NCBI GenBank assembly: GCA_037447455.1
Contig: JBBIGQ010000010.1
Coordinates: forward strand, 15,215-79,214
From: BPGX01 sp037447455
GTDB lineage: Bacteria; Bacteroidota; Bacteroidia; B-17B0; Aurantibacillaceae
Direction: 5' to 3'
Length of the DNA: 64,000 nucleotides
Positions 28,859 to 37,846 of the stretch are shown piece by piece (the stretch's first letter is position 1; every line of letters starts with the position of its first letter). The notes under the pieces were generated by a model. That model was not told the DNA's origin and did not search any database. It saw only the letters and a list, made by a program, of their open reading frames with translations. Made by a program: the position numbers and the translations under genes.

Positions 28859-30100
28859 ATGAAAAAAATTAAAGTTCAAAACCCAGTAGTAGAATTAGAT
28901 GGCGATGAAATGACCCGAATTATCTGGAAAATGATCAAAGACAAATTCATTTACCCTTATTTAGATTTAAACATCAAGTACTTTGACTTAGGAATACAAA
29001 ACAGAGATGCCACTAATGATCAGGTAACGATAGATGCCGCTAATGCTATCAAACAATATAATGTAGGAATTAAGTGTGCTACCATCACCCCCGACGAAGC
29101 AAGAGTGAAAGAGTTTAATCTCAAACAAATGTGGAAGTCACCAAATGGTACCATTCGTAACATACTGGATGGCACTGTATTCCGTGAACCGATTGTGATT
29201 AAAAACATCCCAAGATTAGTTACCACCTGGAAAAAACCCATTATCATTGGTCGTCATACCTTTGGTGACCAATATAGAGCCACGGACTTTGTAATTTCAG
29301 GAAAAGGTAAACTTACCATTAAATTTGAAGGCGAAGATGGTACCGTTATTGAACACGAAGTATTTAATTTCAAAGGAGCTGGAGTGGCTATGGCTATGTA
29401 CAATACCGATGACTCCATTCGTGGTTTTGCTTATGCCTGCTTCAATATGGCCTTGCAGAAAAAATGGCCATTGTATTTATCAACCAAAAATACTATTCTA
29501 AAAAAATACGACGGACGCTTTAAAGACATCTTTCAAGAAATATACGAAAAAGAGTTTAAAGAAAAATTTCAGAGAGCCGGTATCACTTACGAACACCGCC
29601 TGATTGACGATATGGTGGCATCCGCCCTTAAATGGGAAGGCGGCTTTATCTGGGCCTGCAAAAACTACGATGGAGATGTACAATCTGACCAAGTAGCACA
29701 GGGCTTTGGATCATTAGGACTGATGACTTCTGTATTGATTACCCCCGATGGAAAAACTATGGAAGCCGAAGCCGCACACGGCACAGTAACCCGCCATTAC
29801 AGAGATTATCAGGCCGGCAAGCCAACGTCTACTAATCCTATCGCATCTATTTTTGCATGGACAAGAGGTCTGGCTTTTAGAGGTAAATTAGATAACAACC
29901 ACGAACTTATTAAATTCTGTGAGGTTCTTGAGCAATCTTGTATTGAAACAGTAGAAAGTGGAAAAATGACCAAAGATTTAGCGGTTTGTATCCATGGGAA
30001 TAACGTAAAACACGATGCACATTACCTTTACACTGAAGAATTTATGGACGCTATTGATGCTACACTTCATAACAAATTAAAAGCATCTGTTTTAGTTTAA
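28859..30100 (+). CDS. icd: NADP-dependent isocitrate dehydrogenase (eukaryotic-type)
   Basis: It oxidises isocitrate to 2-oxoglutarate with NADP in the TCA cycle. The 413-residue sequence belongs to the dimeric eukaryotic-like subfamily, not the E. coli Icd type. Diagnostic blocks are VELDGDEMTRIIW at the N-terminus, SPNGTIRNILDGTVFREP, GRHTFGDQYRATD and EAAHGTVTRHYR. ATG at 28859 is chosen over the upstream in-frame ATG at 28835, since MKKIKVQNPVVELDGDEM is the expected start. accB follows after 32 bp. Confidence 0.94.
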   Translation: MKKIKVQNPVVELDGDEMTRIIWKMIKDKFIYPYLDLNIKYFDLGIQNRDATNDQVTIDAANAIKQYNVGIKCATITPDEARVKEFNLKQMWKSPNGTIRNILDGTVFREPIVIKNIPRLVTTWKKPIIIGRHTFGDQYRATDFVISGKGKLTIKFEGEDGTVIEHEVFNFKGAGVAMAMYNTDDSIRGFAYACFNMALQKKWPLYLSTKNTILKKYDGRFKDIFQEIYEKEFKEKFQRAGITYEHRLIDDMVASALKWEGGFIWACKNYDGDVQSDQVAQGFGSLGLMTSVLITPDGKTMEAEAAHGTVTRHYRDYQAGKPTSTNPIASIFAWTRGLAFRGKLDNNHELIKFCEVLEQSCIETVESGKMTKDLAVCIHGNNVKHDAHYLYTEEFMDAIDATLHNKLKASVLV

Positions 30101-30132
30101 TCATCATTTACTAACTCAAAAAACTAATAATT

Positions 30133-30648
30133 ATGAAACTTAATGAAATTCAAGAGCTCATAAAATTCGTATCCAAAAGTAATGTCAGCGAAGTAGAACT
30201 GGAAACCAAAGAATTTAAAATTGTAATCAAAACAGGAAAAAATGTCCCTTTACAAGCCAGCCCACCTCCTGTTGTAGTACAAAGTGTTCCACCAGTAGTT
30301 CCGGCGGTAGCACCTGCTAATGTTCCAGCTTCTATACCTCCATCAGCAGATTTGGCTAATAATAAATCTGAAAACAAACCTGCTGATGTTACAGATGAAA
30401 AAAAATATCATGTGGTAAAATCACCTATGATTGGAACATTTTACCGCTCCTCTGCTCCTGATAAGCCACCATTTGTAAACATAGGTGATACTGTTGACGC
30501 AGGTCAACCATTATGTATTATTGAAGCCATGAAACTATTCAACGAAATAGAAAGCGATGTAAAAGGTAAAATTGTGAAAATTTTAGTAGAAACCGCTACA
30601 CCTGTAGAATATGACCAACCCTTATTTCTTATTGACACCAACATCTGA
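30133..30648 (+). CDS. accB: Biotin carboxyl carrier protein of acetyl-CoA carboxylase
   Basis: AccB carries biotin on a swinging domain between biotin carboxylase and the transferase, feeding malonyl-CoA synthesis. It has 171 residues. An N-terminal helical domain (1-40, KLNEIQELIKFVSKSNVSEVELE) leads to a Pro/Ala/Val-rich linker (about 45-80) and the biotinyl domain. The biotinylated lysine is K134 in EAMKL. It sits 31 bp upstream of accC. No accA or accD is in the window. Confidence 0.94.
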   Translation: MKLNEIQELIKFVSKSNVSEVELETKEFKIVIKTGKNVPLQASPPPVVVQSVPPVVPAVAPANVPASIPPSADLANNKSENKPADVTDEKKYHVVKSPMIGTFYRSSAPDKPPFVNIGDTVDAGQPLCIIEAMKLFNEIESDVKGKIVKILVETATPVEYDQPLFLIDTNI

Positions 30649-30679
30649 TTTTATCAACTCATTTAATTAAGTTGTTTCT

Positions 30680-32023
30680 ATGTTCAAAAAAATACTCATT
30701 GCCAATCGTGGTGAAATTGCTTTACGCGTGACTCGTACATGCCACGAGATGGGCATTAAAACCGTGGCAGTATACTCTACTGCCGATAAAGATTCTCTAC
30801 ACGTTAAGTTTGCAGATGAAGCTATTTGCATTGGTCCACCAGCCAGTAAAGACAGTTATTTGAACATTGCACACATCATTGCGGCTGCAGAAATTACCAA
30901 TGCCGATGCCATTCACCCCGGTTATGGCTTTTTAAGTGAAAATGCCCGCTTTTCCGAAATTTGTAAATTAAACAACATTAAATTTATTGGTCCTTCCCCT
31001 GAAATGATCAATGCTATGGGGGATAAAAACAACGCCAAAGAAACCGCTAAAAAAGCAGGTGCGCCCGTTATCCCCGGATCAGATGGACTTTTAGAAAATG
31101 TTGAACACGCCAAAAACATTGCCAAAGAAATCGGCTATCCTGTTATCTTAAAAGCTACTGCTGGTGGCGGCGGCAAAGGAATGCGCGTAGTATGGGAAGA
31201 AGAACAAATGGAAAGTGCTTTTAATACCGCTACGACCGAAGCACAAGCCGCTTTCGGTAACGGCTCTGTTTACATGGAAAAATATATTGAAGAACCCCGT
31301 CATATTGAAATTCAGGTAATCGGCGATCAATACGGAAAAGTATGCCACCTCTCCGAACGCGATTGCTCCATTCAAAGAAGACATCAAAAACTGGTAGAGG
31401 AAACTCCTTCACCTTTTATGACTCCAGAACTTCGTGATAAAATGGGAGAAGCAGCCATTAAAATTGCTTCCGCTATAAATTACGAAGGTGTGGGAACTAT
31501 TGAATTTCTCGTAGATAAACACGGCAATTTTTATTTTATGGAAATGAATACCCGTATTCAAGTAGAACATCCTATTACCGAAGAAGTGGTGAACTATGAT
31601 TTAATACGGGAACAAATACTTGTGGCTGCAGGTGTACCCATCTCTGGTAAAAATTATTATCCTCAATTACACGCGATAGAATGCCGTATCAATGCAGAAG
31701 ACCCTTTTAATGATTTCAGACCCTCTCCCGGTAAAATCACTACTCTTCATACGCCTGGTGGACACGGTGTACGGGTAGATTCACACATATACAGTGGTTA
31801 TGTTATCCCGCCTTATTACGATAGCATGGTCGGTAAATTGATTACGATTGCACAAACGCGTGAAGAAGCCATCGCTAAAATGCATAGAGCATTGAGTGAA
31901 TACGTGATTGAAGGCATTAAAACCACCATTCCATTCCATCTTAAACTTATGGAAAACGAAGATTTCAAAAAAGGTAATTACTCCACCAAGTTTTTAGAAC
32001 AATGGAATTTTAAGGAATCATAA
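30680..32023 (+). CDS. accC: Biotin carboxylase subunit of acetyl-CoA carboxylase
   Basis: AccC carboxylates biotin on AccB using ATP and bicarbonate. The 447-residue protein shows the N-terminal FKKILIANRGEIALRV, the ATP-grasp glycine loop TAGGGGKGMR, and EMNTRIQVEHP, which holds the catalytic and metal-binding residues. The ECRINAEDP block follows. Length is standard. Its stop codon region overlaps the end of the convergent cysteine-rich protein gene by 14 bp. Confidence 0.95.
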   Translation: MFKKILIANRGEIALRVTRTCHEMGIKTVAVYSTADKDSLHVKFADEAICIGPPASKDSYLNIAHIIAAAEITNADAIHPGYGFLSENARFSEICKLNNIKFIGPSPEMINAMGDKNNAKETAKKAGAPVIPGSDGLLENVEHAKNIAKEIGYPVILKATAGGGGKGMRVVWEEEQMESAFNTATTEAQAAFGNGSVYMEKYIEEPRHIEIQVIGDQYGKVCHLSERDCSIQRRHQKLVEETPSPFMTPELRDKMGEAAIKIASAINYEGVGTIEFLVDKHGNFYFMEMNTRIQVEHPITEEVVNYDLIREQILVAAGVPISGKNYYPQLHAIECRINAEDPFNDFRPSPGKITTLHTPGGHGVRVDSHIYSGYVIPPYYDSMVGKLITIAQTREEAIAKMHRALSEYVIEGIKTTIPFHLKLMENEDFKKGNYSTKFLEQWNFKES

Positions 32024-33824
32024 TTTTGTATGGATAATACCTCTTTCCATTAAAATACAAAGCAAGATAATAACCTGAAGCAATTTGTTCTCTTGAAAAA
32101 GTATAATGCGTGTTACTTATTGGATTAATCTCTATAATTTTCTTACCACTTAAATCTAATAATTCAAAAGAAGAATTAGGATTTTCAATAAACCGAAACA
32201 TTATTTCACGCTCATTTATCTCATACAAAAAAGGTGAATACTCATGTTGAAATAAAACATCCCGAATAATGTATTTTTCGTCCTTCTGTTCTTTATTTAC
32301 TACTACTAATTTATAATAACCAATGCCTTCATAAGGTGCGTCATCGATTATCATATAAAGTTTTTCTGAAATAGAATTTTCAGAAGAAATTTCTGCCAGC
32401 GTATGAAAATATATTCCATCTTTACTTTTCTCAATCCTATAGTGACTCAGATCTTTCTCGTTTTTCACCAGCCATTTCAGATAAACCACATTTTTATTTG
32501 TTTCTGCCCAAAAACTATAAATATCTACCGGCAAAACATCTGAACAATTGCACCCGGATTGAATTTGAATCGTAAACGTAACAATTTCATCCTGCCTGTT
32601 TGCTCGTTGTTCCAATAACAATGTGCCTCCCGTTTGTACCCATTGGATGATAGCGCCTCCATTACTAGCACCTGTGGCTGTAATAGTATTACCTGATTGC
32701 GAAAAGGATGCAGATGGACCTGTTCCACAACTAGAGCCATACCCGGGAGACAAATTAATTGTTGTAATAGAAACAGGTGCTATACTGCCTCCTACTCTTA
32801 AGTAGTCATTCGCATCCATGCCACTGTTACAACAACCATTACTGCTATGCATCGTATTGCAGGTATTTGAACAAACAGAGCACCCTATACCATTACAACG
32901 TCTTTGAAACGATGCCGTTAATGTAGCCGTACATCCCGATGAGATAGTAAAATATTGCGTTAATACAGGACCTGTACCCGGACAGGAACCACAAGCAATA
33001 GAAGAACCATTACACATAGACGAAAAACCAGAAAATTCGGTCAGATTACAATTAGCCGTACACCCCGCACCCGTATAAGCGGCAAAAGCCGAATTGTAAC
33101 ACATTTGTGGTTTTGCAAAAAGGACAATATCATCAATAGCCACGGAAGGATCTGTACCGGTATTATCCATATTATTATTATTTTTCCAATTAAATCCAAT
33201 ACGCACATTTGGGTTGTTATTCGCACTTATCGGTAAATTAATGCTATAATTAGTCCAATACCCTTGACCTCCACAAAAAGCAGTGGAAGTAAGTGGAAGT
33301 GTCCCTAAGTTATTCCAGCTAACTCCATCATAATACCATACCGAACATTCATCAGCACCCGGCTGTCCGTAATGAATAAAATTAAAAGAAAGAACAAGAT
33401 TAGAATATCCGGTACAATTGATAATTGGAGATTGAATACGCTTGTTGGTAATTACAGCACCACCTGCACAGGAGCCAGAACACGCCCCTATGTCCGAAGC
33501 ATCATAAGCGGCTCCACAATCGCCCATTGGATCAAAACAGAAAAAACAGGTACACTCAGAATCCTGATTAGCGCCTATGTGTAAGGAGGGATCGCCTCCG
33601 CAAGCTCCTCCGCAAGTACCTGCTGCATTCCCACATTCGGCACTGCTCACAAACCATTGATTAGCACCTAATCCATTCATACCGGTTGCTATTTCTGTCC
33701 ATCCTCCATAAGTCGTAGCAAGACAGCCACTCACACATCCATTAGTAAAACTTTCAGACCATATCACGGTTTGAGAAAAAAAACATTCTGCACTCACAAT
33801 TAAACCTATTAAATATCTGAACAT
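32010..33824 (-). CDS. Cysteine-rich secreted protein with C-terminal T9SS-like domain
   Basis: The 604-residue protein has a signal peptide (about 1-18). I count 31 cysteines in the first ~425 residues, one of them in the signal peptide, and none afterwards. The N-terminal half has a jelly-roll-like module (about 20-240) with NLVLSFNFIHYG and VAIDDIVLF. A Gly/Ser/Cys-rich zone (240-340) follows. From about 435 there is a fibronectin-like segment (VYLKWLVKNEKDLSHYRIEKS). The last 70 residues resemble a type A sorting domain (FELLDLSGKKIIEI, SGYYLALYF) but lack a clean YPNP start. Function unknown. Confidence 0.75.
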   Translation of the reverse strand: MFRYLIGLIVSAECFFSQTVIWSESFTNGCVSGCLATTYGGWTEIATGMNGLGANQWFVSSAECGNAAGTCGGACGGDPSLHIGANQDSECTCFFCFDPMGDCGAAYDASDIGACSGSCAGGAVITNKRIQSPIINCTGYSNLVLSFNFIHYGQPGADECSVWYYDGVSWNNLGTLPLTSTAFCGGQGYWTNYSINLPISANNNPNVRIGFNWKNNNNMDNTGTDPSVAIDDIVLFAKPQMCYNSAFAAYTGAGCTANCNLTEFSGFSSMCNGSSIACGSCPGTGPVLTQYFTISSGCTATLTASFQRRCNGIGCSVCSNTCNTMHSSNGCCNSGMDANDYLRVGGSIAPVSITTINLSPGYGSSCGTGPSASFSQSGNTITATGASNGGAIIQWVQTGGTLLLEQRANRQDEIVTFTIQIQSGCNCSDVLPVDIYSFWAETNKNVVYLKWLVKNEKDLSHYRIEKSKDGIYFHTLAEISSENSISEKLYMIIDDAPYEGIGYYKLVVVNKEQKDEKYIIRDVLFQHEYSPFLYEINEREIMFRFIENPNSSFELLDLSGKKIIEINPISNTHYTFSREQIASGYYLALYFNGKRYYPYKIMIP

Positions 33825-34127
33825 ATTTTTTTTTACTATAATCTTATTTTCATCTACAAAGATAATACATTTCTATTAAATATATTTTACCCTTTTATGA
33901 ATTTAACACTAATATTGAATATAATACTGTAACAATTTTTTCTATTACTTTACATGTATAGCATTCAGGGAGAAGTACAATTTTCTAAATGTGCCTCATA
34001 CAGATAAATTTTTAATCACACTTTTAATTAAAACAGATTCTATTGCATCATCTAAAATTAAAAAAATTTATCAAAAAAATTATTCACCCTTACACTAGCA
34101 ATTGTTTTACAAACCGTACTTAAAAAA
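33825..34127 (-). other. Intergenic region with a promoter only
   Basis: The 303-bp AT-rich gap separates two minus-strand genes. It contains the -7 box for the cysteine-rich gene (33857-33864). I see no hairpin with a T-run and no reading frame worth calling. Confidence 0.4.
33857..33864 (-). promoter_or_regulatory. -7 promoter box for the cysteine-rich secreted protein
   Basis: TATCTTTG on the minus strand matches TAnnTTTG exactly and is 33 bases before the ATG at 33824. The -33 box is not clear. Confidence 0.55.
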
Positions 34128-36830
34128 CTATTTATCTGTTTTGAGTAAATCCATTAAATCTTTGCTAATCAACATCCGTTGTCCTTTGTAGAAAATCACC
34201 ACAAAAGCATCATGATCTGGATACTTACGGGCCTCCCATTGTCTGATCCATGCTTGTCTAAATGTTTTATACGGTGTCGCTAAAATAAATCGCGTTAAAT
34301 TATCGTCGTATAGTTTTTTATCCACTTTATCCAATTTTTCATATTTAAAGTATTGGAAATTTTTAGCATATAAGTAGGCCCCTATTTGCACTTTAAATGC
34401 CAATTTTTTTGCAGAATAATCACCGAATTTGGCTAAAAACTCGGCCAGCATTGCTTCATCCATTTTTATGGAGTTGGCCAAATTATCTTTACTAAATGGT
34501 ATCAGATATTTTTCAAATGTTCCCGGAGGATAAGGCGATCCAGCAAGCATTCCTTTGTTACTTGTCAGTAAACTAAACTTACCATCTTTATCTGTAATCT
34601 GATCGCCAATTTTTTTACCTTCAATACCTTTACCGGTATGATCTGTTACAATTCCATTGACAACCGATGCGGTTGGATAATCTACAAATATATCGTAGTC
34701 CTTATTCTTCGGTACTTTTTTGAAAATAAAATCGCCTTCATAATTGGTTATCGTATTACGCACAATGGATCCATCTTTGGAACGCAATTGAACTCTAACT
34801 CCCGGTATTGGTTTTTTGGTTTTGGGGTGCACTACTTTTCCAGCAATGTTCATGTAAGCATCTTCTGCACCCGTACCATACGCATTAAATTTGAAGCTTC
34901 CATCGTCTCCTGTAATCTGATCATTGATGCTTATGCCGGCCAATCCATTTTGCCCATATAAATCGGTTGCTTTACCTTCTACAAATACTTCTCCCGGATA
35001 ATCCACCACATTAATTTCGTATTCTTTGCCTTTGGGCACTTTATTAAATACATAATTCCCATTCTCATCGGTAGTGGTGGTCATTATCACTTCCCCGTCT
35101 TTAGAACGCAATTCTACTTTTACACCGGCCAGCGGCTTACCCGTTTTAGGATCATACACTGTGCCTGCTATACGCATATACTTGTCAAAATCTTCCTTAT
35201 TGTATAAATGAATATCTAAGACACTGTCTCTGAATGAAAACACATTTTTCAGATTTAATTTCATGGTATAGGGAACAAATCCTTCTGCCTCAAAAGACAC
35301 ATCATATTTGAAGGATAGCGGAAATACCAATAAATATTTACCGGTAGAGGCGTTAGAATTAAAGTTAGATGGTTCACTGCTTTGCTCACTGAATTTAACG
35401 GTGATATCTGAATACCCCGGTGTTTCATTCAAGTAAACAATACCTTTTAATACAAAAGCAGAAGAGTTATTAAAGTGCCCTGGTGTAACAAGGTAAAGGT
35501 CTTGTTGACCAATACCACTTTTTCTCATAGAAGAATAATAGCCACGCGAACCACTGGCATTGATGACATAAAATTTATCGTCAAAGGGAGTGTTAACCTT
35601 TGTTCCAAGATTAACCGGTAAGGACCAGGTACTGTCTTGTTGCAGTGTAGAGTAAAATACATCATAGCCGCCCATTGAATATGGGCTATTCGAACTAAAA
35701 TAAAGCGTAACCCCATCATAAAACAGAAAAGGTGAATCTTCATCATACGGTGTATTGACATTCGGTCCTAAATTGACAGGTAAAGACCACTTTCCGTTAG
35801 GCAGTTTTACCGAACACCATAAGTCCCTTCCGCCATATCCACCCGGTCTTTCGGAGGAGAAGATAATCATATTTTCATTAAACGCTAAGCAGGCACTCCC
35901 TTCCCAATACTCCGAATTGATGCCGCCTGGTAAGGCCGCAGGAGCCGTCCATTCATTGCCCACCAATCTTGAATAATAGATATTGCCGGAAGAATCGGGT
36001 CTGTTTCTGTATAAAAATAAGGTTTGTCCATCAGCAGACAAGGCCACGGCACCATCGTTTCTCTCCGTGTTTAAAACATCTACTAAACGCGCTACTCCCC
36101 AATCACCCTCCGGCGTTCGTAATGCTTCATAAATATCCTCACCATAAAAAGTACCATTTGGGTCGGGGTCGCCATTTTCATTTAGCATGCCGCCCTTAGA
36201 TTTAGGTCCCCGATAAGTAAAGAGTATTTTGGTTTCATCAGCATCTGTAACAGGCATGTATTCATCATAATCAGAGTTCACATTTTGATTTTGTAACAAT
36301 ACTTGTACAACATCGTTCTTTTTAAGTTCAGTATCCCGCTTTATTACGTTTTGTGCCGAAATGGTTTGTTGAAGAAAATATTTTCCTCTTAAATATAAAT
36401 CAGTAGTGGTATCTTTTTGGGCAGAAAGAAAAGCAGAATAATATTTGTTAGCTTCCTGATAATTCCCTTTAATGTGTTGTGCCCGACCAAGATAAAAGGT
36501 AAGATTTGCAATTTTTTTGTTTTTTGTATTTTCCAGTGGCGACAATAATTCCCAGCTTTTGTCTGGCTCATCACTTTTAAACAAATAACAAATACCTAAT
36601 CGGTATTGAATAAATTCGTCTTTGGGCTTTCTTTCATGCAATACGTAGTAATACTTTAAGGACTCTCTTAAATTTCCGGAGCTATAAAACTTTTCTCCTT
36701 CTGACGAGAGCCATGAATCTTTTTTTTCTTTGAATTGATTGACCCAATCGGGCTGATTTTGTGCACTAATAAAATTCCAAAATAAGAGATTGATTGCTAC
36801 TAAAGCAATCCACTTATATTTTTTAACCAT
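34128..36830 (-). CDS. PorE-like envelope protein: TPR, beta-propeller, tandem regulatory domains, SPOR-like C-terminus
   Basis: The 900-residue protein has a signal peptide (about 1-23). TPR-like helices follow (about 40-165), then PD40/WD40-type propeller strands (about 185-450) with SADGQTLFLYR and DGVTLYFSSN. Next come carboxypeptidase-regulatory-like beta domains, two of them a tandem repeat of about 110 residues (YMRIAGTVYDPKTGKPLAGV and YMNIAGKVVHPKTKKPIPGV). This order matches the T9SS protein PorE, which ends in an OmpA-type domain. Here the end instead looks like SPOR: FKVQIGAYLYAKNF, then DAFVVIFYKGQRM. SPOR domains also bind peptidoglycan, so an anchoring role is inferred. Its ATG overlaps the porP stop (TAATG). 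Confidence 0.8.
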   Translation of the reverse strand: MVKKYKWIALVAINLLFWNFISAQNQPDWVNQFKEKKDSWLSSEGEKFYSSGNLRESLKYYYVLHERKPKDEFIQYRLGICYLFKSDEPDKSWELLSPLENTKNKKIANLTFYLGRAQHIKGNYQEANKYYSAFLSAQKDTTTDLYLRGKYFLQQTISAQNVIKRDTELKKNDVVQVLLQNQNVNSDYDEYMPVTDADETKILFTYRGPKSKGGMLNENGDPDPNGTFYGEDIYEALRTPEGDWGVARLVDVLNTERNDGAVALSADGQTLFLYRNRPDSSGNIYYSRLVGNEWTAPAALPGGINSEYWEGSACLAFNENMIIFSSERPGGYGGRDLWCSVKLPNGKWSLPVNLGPNVNTPYDEDSPFLFYDGVTLYFSSNSPYSMGGYDVFYSTLQQDSTWSLPVNLGTKVNTPFDDKFYVINASGSRGYYSSMRKSGIGQQDLYLVTPGHFNNSSAFVLKGIVYLNETPGYSDITVKFSEQSSEPSNFNSNASTGKYLLVFPLSFKYDVSFEAEGFVPYTMKLNLKNVFSFRDSVLDIHLYNKEDFDKYMRIAGTVYDPKTGKPLAGVKVELRSKDGEVIMTTTTDENGNYVFNKVPKGKEYEINVVDYPGEVFVEGKATDLYGQNGLAGISINDQITGDDGSFKFNAYGTGAEDAYMNIAGKVVHPKTKKPIPGVRVQLRSKDGSIVRNTITNYEGDFIFKKVPKNKDYDIFVDYPTASVVNGIVTDHTGKGIEGKKIGDQITDKDGKFSLLTSNKGMLAGSPYPPGTFEKYLIPFSKDNLANSIKMDEAMLAEFLAKFGDYSAKKLAFKVQIGAYLYAKNFQYFKYEKLDKVDKKLYDDNLTRFILATPYKTFRQAWIRQWEARKYPDHDAFVVIFYKGQRMLISKDLMDLLKTDK

Positions 36831-37792
36831 TAATATAAAGTTTGAGAATTATTTCCTTTACCGGCGAATGAAAATTTATACGAAACAAAAATTTCTGCTG
36901 CAGGACCTAAGTAGGTTTTAACAGCATTGATGTAAAGAAAATCATAACTCAGACCCGCTCTTAGTTTTTTTGAAACGATGGCGCCTATTCCTGCTGTTAA
37001 AGAATAGCCATGTTTATAACCTACAAATACCCAGCCATATTTCTCACTTTCAGCTACTGCCTGCGCATCTACCTGAACGGGTGCTGCCATTGAAAACTGA
37101 CCCACTCCGGTTACATATCTCAAATAAATAGACGGCGTTATGTTCAAAGGAAAATCCCCCCCTTCAATCACTTTAATAATATAAGAAGCATTCCATGTCA
37201 TGTGCCGTGTAGTGATGTATTTGGTAAAGTGTCCTGTCGGATCGTTGAAGCGAACACGACTATCCAATAATTGCCATGCTGTAAAACCTGTATTAAAATC
37301 TTTCCAGTTAAAGTTAAACCCAAAACTCATATCAAAGGTAGCACGGCTAAATGAATTGGAATACAATTCAGGGTCGTTATTATCTTTTACGACTACTCTG
37401 TTAAAATCGTATCGTCTTTGGAAGGCACCAACATTGAGTCCGGCACTAAAAGTCGCATCTTCATTTAATTTTACAGCATGTGAGTAATTGGCATAACCAG
37501 AAGTTTGATCCCACAGGCCTGCCTTATCATGGGTGATGATGATACCGAAACCGTTTTTTTTGGACTGTAAGGGTGTAGAAAATACTAATACTTGATTGAC
37601 CGGCGCATCTGGCATGCTTCCCCATTGTGAGCGATGAAGCGCATATAAGTCCCCCATATCGTTCTGATAACTCATAGCAGGATTGGTCATTATTTTATTA
37701 AACATATATTGGTTTAATAAAGGTACCTGCTGTGCGTAGATAGTAAAGTTTAAAATCAACGCAAAAGTGAAAAGTGTAAATTTTGTTTTCAT
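36830..37792 (-). CDS. PorP/SprF family type IX secretion outer-membrane protein
   Basis: PorP/SprF proteins are outer-membrane beta-barrels linked to T9SS and to secretion of cargo with type B sorting domains. This one has 320 residues. A signal peptide ends near residue 21 (TIYAQ) and is followed by the family start QQVPLLNQYMFNKIMTNPA. The block HRSQWGSMPDAPVNQ, then FGIIITHDKAGLW, is diagnostic. Barrel strands continue to a C-terminus of VSYKFSF plus a short polar tail. A complete consensus promoter is upstream and the PorE-like gene follows with overlapping stop and start codons. Confidence 0.92.
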   Translation of the reverse strand: MKTKFTLFTFALILNFTIYAQQVPLLNQYMFNKIMTNPAMSYQNDMGDLYALHRSQWGSMPDAPVNQVLVFSTPLQSKKNGFGIIITHDKAGLWDQTSGYANYSHAVKLNEDATFSAGLNVGAFQRRYDFNRVVVKDNNDPELYSNSFSRATFDMSFGFNFNWKDFNTGFTAWQLLDSRVRFNDPTGHFTKYITTRHMTWNASYIIKVIEGGDFPLNITPSIYLRYVTGVGQFSMAAPVQVDAQAVAESEKYGWVFVGYKHGYSLTAGIGAIVSKKLRAGLSYDFLYINAVKTYLGPAAEIFVSYKFSFAGKGNNSQTLY

Positions 37793-37808
37793 AGAGTTTT
37801 ATTTTCTG

Positions 37809-37840
37809 CAAAAATATGTAAAAAAATAATTAAATACAAA
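37809..37840 (-). promoter_or_regulatory. Complete Bacteroidota promoter for the porP-porE-like operon
   Basis: On the minus strand, TTTG (37840-37837), a 20-bp spacer and TATTTTTG (37816-37809) match the consensus exactly. The start codon at 37792 is 17 bases beyond the box. Confidence 0.7.
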
Positions 37841-37846
37841 AAATAG

